Below, piece by piece: positions 28,391-41,500 of a stretch of DNA of 64,000 bases. The notes under the pieces were generated by a model. It saw only the letters and a program-made list of their open reading frames with translations. It was not told the DNA's origin and ran no database searches. How positions within the stretch are numbered: position 1 is the first letter of the stretch; every line of letters begins with the position of its first letter. The stretch is from NCBI GenBank assembly GCA_017871115.1, contig JAFCIZ010000001.1, forward strand, positions 7,066,001 to 7,130,000. Reading direction: 5' to 3'. Source of the DNA: Cunninghamella blakesleeana. Taxonomy: Eukaryota; Mucoromycota; Mucoromycetes; Mucorales; Cunninghamellaceae. The translations under genes were made by a program, and so were the position numbers.

Positions 28391-31300
28391 TTATATAATG
28401 GAAGATTGCAAATCAGATAAAGTCAAGATTTTTGCTTTGATAAATTGGAACGCGGTTTTTTCACCATGAGTCAATTGGAAATCAATAGCAAACATATCTG
28501 GTATAGGAGAATGACAAATTTCCACCATAAAATCCACATGATGACCTTTATCTAAAGAGGAAGGACCATAAATAGGTGCTTCTTTGTATAAGGAGGGATC
28601 CGTTTTTTTTGTAATTTTTTGGTTTTTATGGTCGCTTGGTCTTACACAAGCTATTTGATAAGTGGATTTTAATTGATTTTCAATGCCTAAAGCCGAGAGA
28701 ATACGCATCAAGGATAATATTAATAAACTAGGCGTTAATTTGGTTAAACAATCTCTTGAGGCAGCGGTTAAAGTTTTCATTTGTTGTTTTTCTAAAGGTG
28801 TAGTAACTGTAGAATTGGCTTCGGATGGTGATAATGGTTGTTGTGGTTTGACTGCTATTTCTAAAGTAGTAGATACTGTAGATGTAGATGAAGAAGGTGG
28901 TGATACGGGTGATAATCCTCTTTCTCCTAATGGTTTGGTTGATCCTGATTTCTTCTTTTTAATCCATGCTTTCAAGCTGCCTGCTACAGTTTTAGATCTT
29001 TTTACTTTATCATTATTATTATCTTTTATTGTTGTAGATTTGGAAGTATCTACTATAATTTGATCTTTGGGAGTTTTTGGTGAAGTGGAAGTGGAAGAAG
29101 ATAATAAATGGGTGGATTGAGTTCGTCGATGATAATGGCTATTAGGATTAAATAATAAAGCCGAAAGTGTTCGGTGGCGTCTCTTTTTGGTAGCAGCTTT
29201 ATTATCTTTTTCCTCGTCTTGTTCTTCACCTTCATTATCATTTGTATTATTACTATTATTTTCGTTATTATTTTTGGTGTTATTATTATTATTTTCTGTA
29301 GGAGTTTTTAATTCTTGTGAATGGTTATTTAAAAGTGGCACACTATTAGATTTAAATTGATGTATGGTATGAGAGGTATTTTTATCATTTTGTGTTGCTT
29401 CATTTTTGGTATCTTTTTCTTTGTCCACGATAGCTACTGTTTCTGTTCTTGTAGTTTTAATATCATCTTCTTCTTCATTATCTATTATACCGTGAGCAAT
29501 ACTATGGTCATCACCATCTTCTTCTTCTTCTTCTTCTTTATCATCAATTTCCTTCTTCTTTTTATCTCCTTTTTTTCCTGATTTAAATCTTTTTTGTCTA
29601 CGTAAACTAGGTTGGCGTTGTTGAGGGCCGTCAGTAATACCAGAGTCATTCACAATAGATTCGTTTTCATTTGGTACAGGAGGTAAAGGAGGAAGGATAT
29701 CAGGTAAATCTTTTGCTGCTGAAGTAATATAGTCTGTATTTAAATTAGTATTTCCACGAGTTAAGATATTAGATGCTTTTTCTTCTACTTCATTAATGGA
29801 AGGTGAAGCAGGTGTATTAGATGAAGAAGCAGATGATGAAGTTGAAGGAGTTGACAATTGTGTACTTTCTTCTTGTTTATTATTTTGAGTTGAATGGTCA
29901 TGCTCATGATCATGTTGAATATGATTTGTGTGTGTATCCATTTGTTCTTGGTCGTTATTGTTACCATGGTTAAAATGATGATCAACAGGTTTTAATTGCT
30001 GAATGATTTCCAAAGTTTGAGATTCCAAGGCATCAATATTGAATTGATTTAATAATTCATCATGATAAAGAGAAAGCCAAGGATGATGTGTAATAAAGTC
30101 CATAGTACAACGTTTAGAAGGATCAGGATGAAGCATGCCACGTAATAAATCTTGTGCTTTATCAGAAACATAAGGAGGGAAACTTAAAGTAGATGTACGA
30201 ATATAACGATACAATTGATGGAAATTTTGACTTTCAGGATTTTCTGGATCATCATCATAAGGTAAATAACCACAAAGCATACAGTATAAAATCACACCAC
30301 AAGACCAAATATCGGCAGTAGGGCCATGATATCCGTTAGTTTCTAAAAACACTAATTCAGGTGCTGCATAAGTAGGTGAGCCACAGCTTGTACTCAACAA
30401 ATCTTTCTTTTCATTGTTGGCAAATCCAAAATTGGTGACAATCAGTTTTGTTTTTTCTTGATCTGAAAATAAGATATTTTCCTAATTTAAATATATAAAA
30501 TAAAATAAAATAAAATAAAAATAAATATATAAAAATAAATAAACAAACGCCTCATTTTAATAAAACTAGTTTTTTTTTTTTTCTTAAAGGGAGATTCCAT
30601 TATTATATTTTATTTTCATGTAGAATATGATGATAAATCTTACCAATTTAAGATCCCGATGGACGACTCCCTTTAGATGCATGTATTTTACACTGCTGAT
30701 CAATTGTGCAAATAGTTTGGCGGCTTCTTCTTCTTCTAATGAGTGGCGTGATAACACATATTCAAACAAGTCACCTCCTGAAATATAAAAATAAAAAAAA
30801 AAAATAAAGAGGCAAAAAAAAAAAAAAAATTAGTTTATAGTTTGCCGAATTCAAAATAAACAAACAAACAAACTTTTTTTTTTTTTTGTCGTTGTTATCT
30901 TTTTTTTATTTTTTTTTATAAACTTACCAGAAGCATATTCAAGAACAATACCAATACGTTTAGTAGTATTAATGGTATCAATCAATTTAATAATATTAGG
31001 GTGTTTTAATGACTATTATAATAAAATAAACAGATAACAAAAAAAAAAAAGTTGTTAATTGGTATAATTTGTTTATCTTTTTTATTTTTTTCACACATTT
31101 TGATTTATTTATTTATATTTATTTATTTTGTTCTTTACCGAAAGGATATCAATTTGTTGATTTACACTTGAAATTTTTTCACCCACTTTATTTCTTTTAA
31201 TTACATCAATAGCAAACTATATTATAAGAATAGTGATAATAATAAAAAGGAACAAATAAAATAATGAGAGAGATGAGTAATTGGTTCTTATTATTTTTAA

Positions 31301-31737
31301 TTTTATTAGTATTATATTTAATATAAAAAGTGATATCTTTTTTATACATCAATAAGGTTTTCTTTTTCTTTTTCTTTTTAGTACATTTTCATGTGGGAAA
31401 ACAAAAAAAGAAAAAAAAATTTTTATTGTATTACCTTTTGCTGAGAATCGGTATGAATTCCGAGCTTGATTTTTCCAAACTCACTTTTATGTAAAGTTTC
31501 TTCTAAAATATAATTACCAATACGTTCTTGAGTATTACCAATAGAAGCGGCACAACATTCAGCACAACACTGAGAACAATGAGATGTTGAAGAAATAGAT
31601 TCTGAATCAGAAGAATCTGATTCAGCAAGTGTAGAATCAATTAAAGGCAATATGTTTAAAGGATGACCAGTGGTGGTAGTAGTAGAGGTAGAGTTTGTTG
31701 TAGTTATATTATTAGCTTTGGTAGAAACTGTAGCCAT
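28391..31737 (-). CDS. Kin4-like CAMKL protein, predicted pseudokinase, with KA1-like C-terminus
   Basis: Kin4 kinases act in spindle-position and stress signalling. Exons on the minus strand: 31435-31737, 31139-31216, 30928-31012, 30644-30777, 28391-30481; 896 aa. The C-lobe is well kept: [46 protein letters not shown] and the DDDPENP insert typical of Kin4. The ATP site is not. The P-loop reads [12 protein letters not shown] instead of LGxGxFG. The VAIK motif reads FAIDVI (Lys to Asp, codon 31205-31207). The alpha-C Glu position is Gln (VNQQIDIL). DFG is NFG (codon 30431-30433). A 400-residue acidic, Asn/Thr/Lys-rich linker follows, then a KA1-like end ([12 protein letters not shown] ... 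[10 protein letters not shown]). The N-terminus has a Cys cluster ([10 protein letters not shown]). The Kin4 assignment is inference from motifs. Confidence 0.85.
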
Positions 31738-32588
31738 ATTGAATTAATAAAGTATTTTTATGAATATATATGAATATATATAAATATATATATTTATATA
31801 TATATATTTAAAAATAAAAATAAAAAAGAATGAAAAAAAAAAGAAAGAAAGAGAGAAGTTAAAAAAAAAAAGGATGAAAATAAATTAAAATCAGTTACAA
31901 AATAAAATTAAAACTAAGCAAATGATCCATTGGTTGCATAATATATAAATTTATTATTATATTTAAATATGATTTATATATATATATGTATGTATGTATC
32001 ATATATATATATATATATATTTGATTATCCTTTATCATGAATTCATTTACATAGTTATACTTGTTTTATTATAATAAAAAAGGATAGTATTTTATTAGGT
32101 TATTTAATATAAAAAGGAAAGTGGTATGTGCTTCTTATAATATTGTTTATTTTTAATGATTTTACTGGAACTCAGTTACACAGGTTGTAAGTGTTACCAT
32201 TTTTTTTTTTTTTTTTTTACAAGGAGTTCTAAAACAGCTTGAATAAAAACTTGTTATATTATACTAGAAAAGGAGTGGTTATATGTATAAATATATATAT
32301 AAAAATATAAAAATATATTAATATTAATATGATTATATATTGTATATATCAACATAATTAATAAACATTTATTTAATAAAAAGAAAAAGTAAAAAAGAAC
32401 AAGAAAAGTAAATAGCAAATTAAATTGAAAATAAACTTTTTTTGTTATTCTTCGGATAAGATTGAAGTATGGTAATAATAATAAATATTAAAGTTTATTG
32501 AGAATAAATAAATAAATAAATAAAAAAATAAATAAATAAATAAAGGTGTTGTGAAATCAATAAATAAATAAAGATACAAAAATTATCA
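31738..32588. other. Spacer between GH72 3' end and Kin4-like 5' end
   Basis: An 851-base spacer with the Kin4-like promoter on the minus strand. It contains AT and AAAT microsatellites and a T17-18 run near 32201-32218. No ORF or RNA gene is seen. Confidence 0.45.
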
Positions 32589-33655
32589 TTATATATTAAA
32601 AAAGATAAAAAACATTAAAATATTAAAATGAACTATATAGTTGTAATTATTATATACACTTGAACCAGAGGAAGTATCAAAAGGATTATAGATGTGATCA
32701 TTTTTCTTCTTATCATTGTTATTGTTGTTATTATCATTAGGATATAAAGATAAACTTTGAGCGTTCAAATCGGTACCTTTGGATTCACATTTTTCAATTT
32801 CTTGTTTATTAGGCGACATTTTCACCGCATTACCTTCGAAATCACAAGTGCTACCTTTGTTTAATGTATAATAAGAATGGTATAACCATGACAATTTATC
32901 AACAGGTGAACAATAAGAGAAAGAGCCATATTCCCCCTTTTCAGCATCGCCACTAATATCTTGACAAGAAGTAAGAGAGCACATGGTATCTAACTGTGCA
33001 CCGATGATAGCCGTTGCATTGTTATTTTCACCATTGCCTTGAGAGAAACGATCATTAGCGACACCACACGAAATGGACTGGGCCATACAATCGCAAACGT
33101 CCTGATTAGGTGTAGGAGGTAATTTTTCATTGGCTTTCCAATTTTGTGAAGCTTGAGGACAAGAAGGTGCTGATCGCTGTTCATTAAAGTCGTCCATTTT
33201 TATTAAAGAGGCGTTGCTGCTTTTCGTAAGTTTGGCAACCTTGGCCAACTCTTTTTGAAGAAAAGTATAATCAGGTAATAATTTCACTTGAGCTGCACCA
33301 GTATTATCCGAAGCAGAGTTATAAGCTAAAATTTGAACTAGTCCGTAATTATTATCTTCTTGAGTCCATTCATAAGCTACTCCTCCTGAAAAGACATCCG
33401 ACATTGGTTTGCTATAAATAGCACCCACTTCAGTGAATGGTCGAGGTGAGTGAAGATTACATCCATATTCTGACAATATAACCGGTTTATGGAAATTAAC
33501 TAATTCTTTGGTACGTTCTGCATAACCTGATGTTGCAAATGAGGCGTTCCCACACCATTCATAGAGATTTAATCCATAAAAATCAATCTATTCATTAATA
33601 TAAAATAAAAGGTATTAAAAAAAAAGTTGGGATGACAAGAGTATGACCATTCCTT

Positions 33656-33689
<34 letters not shown>

Positions 33690-34852
33690 TACGTATATAT
33701 ATACTCTATTCCAATTCATGATGATCACGCTCTTTTTTAGTATTTTTTTTTTAAATAAATCCTAACCCGATTCATGATAATCACACTCTTATATTTTTTT
33801 TTATAATATATATATATACAACCCTATTCCAATTCATGCTAATTACTCTTTTTTTTTTTTTCAAAAAATAAAATAAAATAAAACATCATATTCTCCGATT
33901 CGTGATGATCACACTTTTTCGAAAAAAAAAAAAAAAAAAACACTTACTTGTTCATCTTCAGGACCACAAGCAAAATAATCTTTAATAGGATCACGAACAT
34001 ATTCATCATCGTTACTTGCATAACCAACAGGGATATATTTTGTTTTGGTTGATTTGATATAAGCCTTAATATCTCTAACTGCTGCTTTCACATAGGCTGA
34101 AGCAAGTGTATTTTTTTTATCATTGGTTACTTCATTCCCAGCAATATAGGCAATCATATTATCATAGTCATGGAACGCGTCAACAGTAGCTTTATAACCA
34201 TTAAAAAGCTGTAAAGTATATTCAGGAGTTTCACGATTAATACAGTTTTGTGGTGAAGCGATATCTAACATGAGGTATATTCCTGCTTCAGCAAAAAGAT
34301 TCATACATTCTGTGTGATCTTTTGTTGGATCGACCTAGTAATCAATCATTATTTAAATAAATAAATAGACAGGTTAAAAACAAATAATAAAAAGGGAAGA
34401 GAGCGTGAAAAAAGATTGATTTTCAAAAATTAAAAAAAAAATGAAAATTATAAAACGCTGGTTTTTCGGCCCGGCAATAAATTTCTAGTTACTTACTTGA
34501 TACACCCTGATCACATTTAAGCCCAGCTTTTTCATCAATTCAGCATCACGTGCACAAGCATTTGGATCAGCCAATGGATCCAAAGAATTTACACCAGTTC
34601 TTGGTTGATAGGCCACACTAAAAAAATAAAAATGTATATTTATATAAATAAAAAACCCCTCATTTTTTTTTTTGTATATACCCACGGATTTTATTTTTCA
34701 TTATATATGTGTGTTACCTACCCTTTAATAAAAAATTGATCTTTTGTGATGGCATCAAAAAACTTATGACCTTTGATGACAATAGGGTTTAATGCGATCA
34801 CTAATTTCAAAAAGAAACTAGTGACCAAGGAATAAAATAAAAATAGTTTCAT
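32589..34852 (-). CDS. Beta-1,3-glucanosyltransferase, GH72 with X8/CBM43 module (GAS/GEL family)
   Basis: Cell-surface enzyme that cuts and rejoins beta-1,3-glucan chains to elongate the wall. Exons on the minus strand: 34722-34852, 34497-34617, 33948-34334, 32589-33587; 545 aa. Signal peptide [20 protein letters not shown], then the GH72 start [12 protein letters not shown] and GVAYQPR. Catalytic acid/base Glu lies in [10 protein letters not shown] and the nucleophile Glu in [10 protein letters not shown] Cys-rich X8/CBM43 module follows ([18 protein letters not shown] ... [11 protein letters not shown]), which marks the GAS1/GAS2 subgroup. The C-terminus has a Ser/Gly patch (DTSSGSS), then a hydrophobic tail, consistent with a GPI anchor signal, though the tail is short. 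Intron 3 holds a degenerate minisatellite. Confidence 0.94.
33660..33919. repeat. Degenerate ~62-base tandem repeat inside GH72 intron 3
   Basis: Four copies of a unit with a core close to CCRATTCATGATRATCACACTC followed by a T-rich tract lie at about 33705-33732, 33764-33790, 33824-33850 and 33892-33919. A possible worn fifth copy precedes them near 33640. All lie in the 360-base intron 33588-33947. Copies differ at a few positions, and spacers are T and A runs. Confidence 0.8.
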
Positions 34853-35096
34853 TTTTTAAATTTCTTTTAAAAAAAAAATACGTTTAGGTATATTTTTTTT
34901 TTTTTAAAAGAATAATCGAGAAACAGGGCAAAGTTTCGAATCAAATATAAAAACAAATGAAAAAGAGAAACATGATAAAGAAAGTTCCTTTCTTTTTATA
35001 TCATCTTTTAATTAGATCTTGTACTTAATATTATTTTAAAAATGTTTCTTTATATATATTTTATTTTATTTTATACTGGAATGAAACTATCTTGTA

Positions 35097-35138
<42 letters not shown>

Positions 35139-35256
35139 TGATATAATTATAAAACTCACGACGAATTTTTTAAAATCCCGAGAGTAAATCATGGGAAGAT
35201 ATTTATATTAATATAACATCATAATATCTATAAATTTTACGAAATATATATATATG

Positions 35257-35302
<46 letters not shown>

Positions 35303-36229
35303 AATTTATATTTATATATATATTTATACATATAGACATATATATATATATATGCCCCTGGAAAACTTTGCGAAAGTTATTCTACCAAAATGATTCATTA
35401 ACATAATTCTGTCATACACACTCATTTTAACTCACTTTTTTTTAAACTATCGTTATTTATCACTAAAGCGCTCATTAATTTATCTTTTAAAATAAGAAAA
35501 GTGATCACATAATTCTATATTATATATGCCTCATAAAAAAAAGAGAGAAAATAAAAAAAAGAACAATAAAAAAGATAAAGAGAATGAAACAGAGGGATTT
35601 TATTTATTGAAAAGATCGTTTAAATAGAGATAATAAATAACTATTTAATGATAATATTGATTATCGATAATAGATAATACAATTTGGTATAAAATAAGTT
35701 TACATGTGAATGCAGGCTACTTTTTTTTTTTTCTCTCACTTTATTTTTTTTTTTTCTGCAATTATTTAAGATTGGCTTGTGCGCCTTTAAATATTTACAG
35801 AGAGAGAAAGAGGGGAAAAAGTAGTGATGCAATAGGCTAGACCTTTTTTAGTAACGATTAAAATCCCGCACTCTCTATATTTGACGTGGGTCCCCAGATT
35901 TTTTTTATTATTACTTCAAATAGTAAAGATGGAAGAAAGATAACGATCAAAAAGAGTAATCATGATGAAATTTTTTTTTCTCTAAAAGAACCTTTTTATT
36001 ATTATTTATTATCCTGCAAATCTTTCATATATATATAGACTATGATCATTTTTTAAATCTCAGTAAGCAATCCATCCAAAAAAGGAAATCAAATTGGGAG
36101 AGTATATAAGAAAAAAATTCTGTTTGATTTTTTCGCTTTTCTTTCACTTTTTTTTACATTTATAATTATTGTAATAATATTCTTCTTTTAAAAAGTTTTA
36201 TTTAATTTTAATATATTTTATCATCAAAA
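34853..36229. promoter_or_regulatory. Divergent spacer, GH72 (-) / glutamate 5-kinase (+)
   Basis: A 1.38 kb divergent spacer with both promoters. It contains a TTA microsatellite (about 35098-35138) and a long TA tract (about 35235-35355), which may act as a nucleosome-free region. A Phe/Lys-rich ORF at 35641-35832 is not credible. Confidence 0.45.
35235..35355. repeat. TA dinucleotide microsatellite cluster
   Basis: Interrupted TATATA runs cover about 120 bases in the divergent promoter region between the GH72 and glutamate 5-kinase genes. Confidence 0.9.
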
Positions 36230-37826
36230 ATGGCTGTCTATCGTAATGCTCAAAATACACACCGCCCTACTAAATCATCATTAACTTTGGTGATCAAAGT
36301 TGGTACATCTTCTATATGTGATGAAAAGACCCATTATCCATTATTGGGTAACTTATCAAGAATTGTTGAAACCATTATCAATTTAAAGCAATTGGGCCAC
36401 CGTGTCGTACTAGTAACAAGTGCTGCTGTTGGTACTGGTTTAAGAAGATTGAATTTACAAGAAAAACCTAAAAAGTTGGCTGCCGTCCAGGTAAAACATG
36501 TGAGCATCAACCATTCCACATCAACCCCCCCCATCATCGTCTTCCTTTTATTTATTAATTATATTTAACTGTATGTACTAATCGTTTTTATTCTTATATT
36601 GTTTTAATACTATTATAGGCTGTCGCTGCTGTTGGTCAAGGTCGATTAATGAGTATGTATGATGATTTATTTGGTCAATTCAATCAACCTGTTGCACAAA
36701 TCTTATTAACAAAGAATGATTTAGCTGATGTATGTCTTTCTCATAAATAATAGATGTTTTTTTTTTTTTTTTTTTTTTTGTACAAGTATTAACTGATTTA
36801 TTTTATCTATTGACTTTTTTTTTTAATAGCGATCACAATACTTGAATGCTGTGAACTGTATGGAAGAATTACTAGATATGGGTGTTGTACCTATTGTAAA
36901 TGAAAATGATACCATTTCAGTTTCTGTAAGTCCTTTGAATATATATCTACATATAACCTATAAAATGTTTCAAACTATTTAATTATTATCATTATTAATG
37001 TTTATACAGGAAATTAAATTTGGTGATAATGATACTTTATCTGCCATTACCGCTGGCATGGTAAAAAGTGATTATCTATTCTTGATGACCGATGTAGACT
37101 GTTTATATACCGATAATCCCAGAACTAACCCTAATGCCAAGCCAATCCGAGTTTGTGAAAACATTGAAACTTTACGTCAAGAAGTCAATGTCGCCTCCAT
37201 GGGAAGCAAATTGGGTACTGGTGGTTTCAGAACTAAATTGATTGCTGCTGAATTAGCTACTGCCGCTGGCGTCACTACTATTATTGCGCGTGGTTCTACT
37301 CCTGAAAATATCATTCCTATTATTTCTGATACAAACGCTTCTACTAGCGTTCCTTTACATACACGCTTCATCGCCCAACCTAAACCTTTAATCGATCGTA
37401 CATGGTGGATTCTTCATGGTCTTCATACTGCTGGTACTATTGTTATTGATACTGATATTGCTGAAGAAATTGCTGATGGTGCTTCTAAACAAACAAGTCC
37501 TATTTCTTTATTCGCTCATTCCATTGCTAAAGTTGAAGGTAAAGCTTTTTACTATTCTCTTTAATAACAATAACATAAATCATTAACCTTTTTTATCTTT
37601 GTTTTGTTTAGGTAATTTCGTTGAACATCAAGCTGTTCGTATGGTAGCTCAGCATACTTCTAATGGTGTTAAAGATATGGTTACGATTGGTAAAGGCATC
37701 GTCAACTATTCCTCAGCTGAAATCATGCGTATCATGAAGGCTGAAGAAAGTAATATTGTAGATTCTCTTGGTTATAAAGATGCTGATTGTGTTATTAATC
37801 GTGAAAATATTGCTATATCTATCTAA
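36230..37826 (+). CDS. PRO1: Glutamate 5-kinase with C-terminal PUA-type domain
   Basis: Phosphorylates glutamate to glutamyl-5-phosphate, the first and feedback-controlled step of proline synthesis. Exons 36230-36490, 36619-36729, 36830-36925, 37010-37538 and 37612-37826; 403 aa. Amino-acid-kinase motifs: [11 protein letters not shown] near the N-terminus, [44 protein letters not shown] (glutamate and proline site), FGDNDTLSA and [34 protein letters not shown] is the nucleotide-site block. The C-terminal part ([11 protein letters not shown] ... [12 protein letters not shown]) fits the PUA domain found in many family members. The ATG follows a T-rich leader. Confidence 0.95.
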
Positions 37827-38572
37827 AAAAAAAAAAAAAAAAACTTCCCATCTTACCATATATTTTATTATTATATTAATGATTCCCCATAAACTTCTAC
37901 CTCTTTTAATTTTTTTTTTTTAATTGCATGAATACTTTTATTATTATTATCATACTTATTCATTATCCCCCCCCTTTTCTCCCCCTTATATATAGTCTTA
38001 TTTTTCTTTAGTTTCATAACAAATATTATGATTATCATTATTTATCTTTTTTTTTTTTTTTTTCATTGGCCCTCTTTATCTCTCTCTTTTCCCTCTCCCC
38101 CAACCAAAAAACACCAACTCTTTTTTTTTTTAATTAAAAATTTAAAACCATGACTTTTTTTTTCTCTTGTTGTGTGATAATATTTTTTTTTAACTTACAT
38201 AAAATATATAATTGTATTTATATAGGTATCCAGTCCAGAATTTTTTCATATGAGCTGATTTCCAAAAAAGGATTTCTATTTTCGTCCTAGTGTCTTAAAA
38301 TATTCTCTTATTTTTTTGAAGTTAGTTTGTGATCATCCAAATGTAAACAATAATCTATATAGTTTAGCTAGTTTTAGTTTTAATTAGATAGTTGATAGTT
38401 TTATTGTAGATAGTTATGTATATTAATAAATAATCATATTAAATAAATAATAATACTATTAAAAAATTACTAACTACTGGTTTGCTTTATTATTTTCTCT
38501 ATTTTTTTTTTATAAAAAAAAACTGAAAGTATATTACAAATGGTGTTATTATTGTTGTTGTACAAGGATAAA
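37827..38572. other. Convergent spacer, PRO1 / Zn2Cys6 3' ends
   Basis: A 746-base convergent spacer with A, T and C homopolymer runs (for example C9 near 37966-37974) and a stretch rich in TAGTT (about 38360-38425). No gene is seen. Confidence 0.5.
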
Positions 38573-41500
38573 TTATCTCATTACATCATTATTTTGCTGA
38601 TGGTATGTTGATGCATTTAATGATGTCAGGGTTGAGTTTGATAATGTAGGATAAGGTGGATTGTTATGATCTGGTATAATAATATTAGAAGATGATGATG
38701 TAGATGCTGTTGATGAATGTATGAAAGAAGATGTAGGGATGGATGTTGATACTGATGATGATGATGATGCTAATGGATATGAATTAGATAACATGGAATG
38801 GTTTATATCAGTTGTTATTGTTGATGATGCTGCTGATGATGTTGCTGTTGTTATTGCTGTTTCTATCCCATAAGGTCCAAATGGTGAAGGTATATCTATA
38901 ACGGGATTATATAAAAAATCAGAAAAAGGTAGATCATTAAGACTTGAGCCAATCATTCCATTTAATTTTTGCATTCTATATGTATAGTAATCCATTGGTG
39001 TTGGGGCTGAAGTTGGATAAGAATGTTGGTTATCTATAGACTTATATGATAGGTTGGGTTGGTGTGTTGATATATTTATATTGTTATTTTCATTTTCAAA
39101 AACTTGATGATTGTGCTGATAAATGTTGTTATTGGTTTGGCGTTGAAGTTGATGAATATCATTAATAATAGTATTATTATTATTATTATTATTATTGTTG
39201 TTGTTAGAGACTGTATAAAGTTGTTGTTGGTGATGGGAAGGATTTGGATATACACCATTTGGATATAATGATTTTTTTATATAAGCCATCAAGTAGATAG
39301 CATAATGATGGTGCCTTATAGGCGATTCTTCTAAAATGGATAACATGGTCGTTAAATGTTCTTTTGCTAGGTTTGAATAATCTTTGTCATTTAAAAGGAT
39401 TTTAAAAATATGTAAAGCCATCATGAGTGACTCGATAGAAAAATGACACCATCTTTGTTGCAATTGTTTCCAACAATACAGAATTTCTGCTATCATCTTT
39501 GCAGAAGTAACACAAATATCTTTTGCCATTAATTCCATTGATTTATCTGTTGAATATTTTTCATCCATTTCTTCATCTTCATCTTCTTGATTGTTATTAT
39601 TATCGTTGTTACGATCATTCTGTTGAGTAAGAAAAATAGCATAGAGTTGACATCGTTGAAAATGATATTCAAAATTAAGTTTAACACAAGCTTGTTCTCT
39701 AAACGAAGTACTACGCCAGTTTCTATGTAAAAAATCGCCTTGTCTATATTGTAAATAACTCGGTAATTGTTGAAACCATTCATCAAGACTAGCATCTAAT
39801 TCTGAGATGGAGGAGAGTAATAGTTTATCTTGAGCTGTTCTTTGTATAATATTACGATATATCCGTGTAATACTAAATCGTTTAATAATATATTCTGTAC
39901 GCCATCTTTGTTCACCTATTTCGCATTCTAGTCTTTCTGGAAATACAACGCTTATTTGGTCTTCAGGCGGTAATGAAAAGGGTCTATCTGAATGCAATGC
40001 ACATAATGTTTCTAAAAAATACAATGCCCAAAAGAATCGTCTATATTTTTCATTGGTAATAAGAATATCTTGATCTATTTCTTTTTTTTTGTTGCCGTTG
40101 CAGTTGTTGTTGTTGATGTTACATTTTTTGTCATTGTTACATTTTTTATTACTGTCACAATTATTGTTGATGTTATTATCATCGCCCCTATCTACTTTTT
40201 GATCATTTTGTACTTCATTTCTTTCATTATGCAATTTTAAATCCAGACACATGCGAATAGCCAATCCAAGATATATGTAAGCTTCTGATTCAAGCTTTTT
40301 TTGCAATTGTTGTTGCCCATCGTTGCTATTATCCCCAATATCCATACCGCTTGGGTTACCAATGGAATAAATATACAATACCAATAAACCGTGTAAAGTG
40401 TCAATCGTAGGTACCATGAATCGATCTTTTAGTAATTCTTTAGCTACATGAAAATAATATTCACCTACATGAGCAGGATCATAACCAGGAAAAAGTCCAT
40501 GGTAAATAGCGCCGTGGCGAGCTGACCAGGCAAAAATAGCATTTGTAAGAAATGGGTCTAATCTATCAGAACGAAATCGATTATAAACTGTATCACCACA
40601 ACATCCAATATCGGGTAAACATAAAAAGCATTCTTCATAAATATCCATCATTTGCTGACGTACAGAAGGGTCTGTCGTAATAGGAAAACGTGGTCTATTC
40701 ATTTCTTCTGCCGTTGACGGTGAATTTGACTTTGATCCATCAGTTGACCATGTATTATATAAAGGAAAGTTACTTAATCGAGATCGCCATAATGGGGTTT
40801 TACGATTTATGACCGTTTTATTTGTAAGTGAGACTTTACGTTGATGATGGTGAGGTTGTTGTTGAATTTGTTTTTCAGATGATGTTAAATCAGAAATGAG
40901 AGGTGAGGTGGAAGTAGCTAATGAGGGGGAAGAAGTGACTGAATTAGATGAATCAGGAACGTCTGCATCTAAATCTAATTGCGATACACCTGAAAGTAAA
41001 ATGTCATATAAATTTGGAAGACTAACAATATTTGTGTCAATTCTTAAACCTGTCGGTGTTAATGAAAGTGTCCATTGATGATTATTCGTTGCTGAATGCT
41101 TTTTTATATTATGAGAAGTTGTAGCTGTAGTAGTGGTATTATTACTGTTGTTGTTAGTAGATTTTTTTTGAGAATGAATTATTTTTGAATTCGTATCACC
41201 TTCTCCTTTTTCTTGTTCTTCTTCATAAATGGAATTAGAAGCTGTTTGTGTATCGTTGTGTATATTACTCATAGTAGATTCAAGTGAGTGTACACGTTCT
41301 TGTAATGAACTGACAATATCATTGAGTTTAACTATATTAAAAATATCTACCTGTGTTGAAGATCCTTCATAAGAACAAGTCGCTATATAACAAAATATAA
41401 ATAATATATAAAAGTACAAAAAATAAATATAATAGTCAGTTTACCCATAATATATTAATATATAATACTGAATCGTTTATATCGATAACATGATTTACTT

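Noticed and set aside
28683..29063. 126-codon plus-strand ORF in the Kin4-like gene
   Set aside because: Antisense of the linker and KA1-like exon; the minus-strand frame continues through it.
33660..33919. Regularly spaced repeats that could suggest a CRISPR array
   Set aside because: This is a eukaryotic intron. Repeats are degenerate, spacers are T/A tracts, and no cas genes are present.
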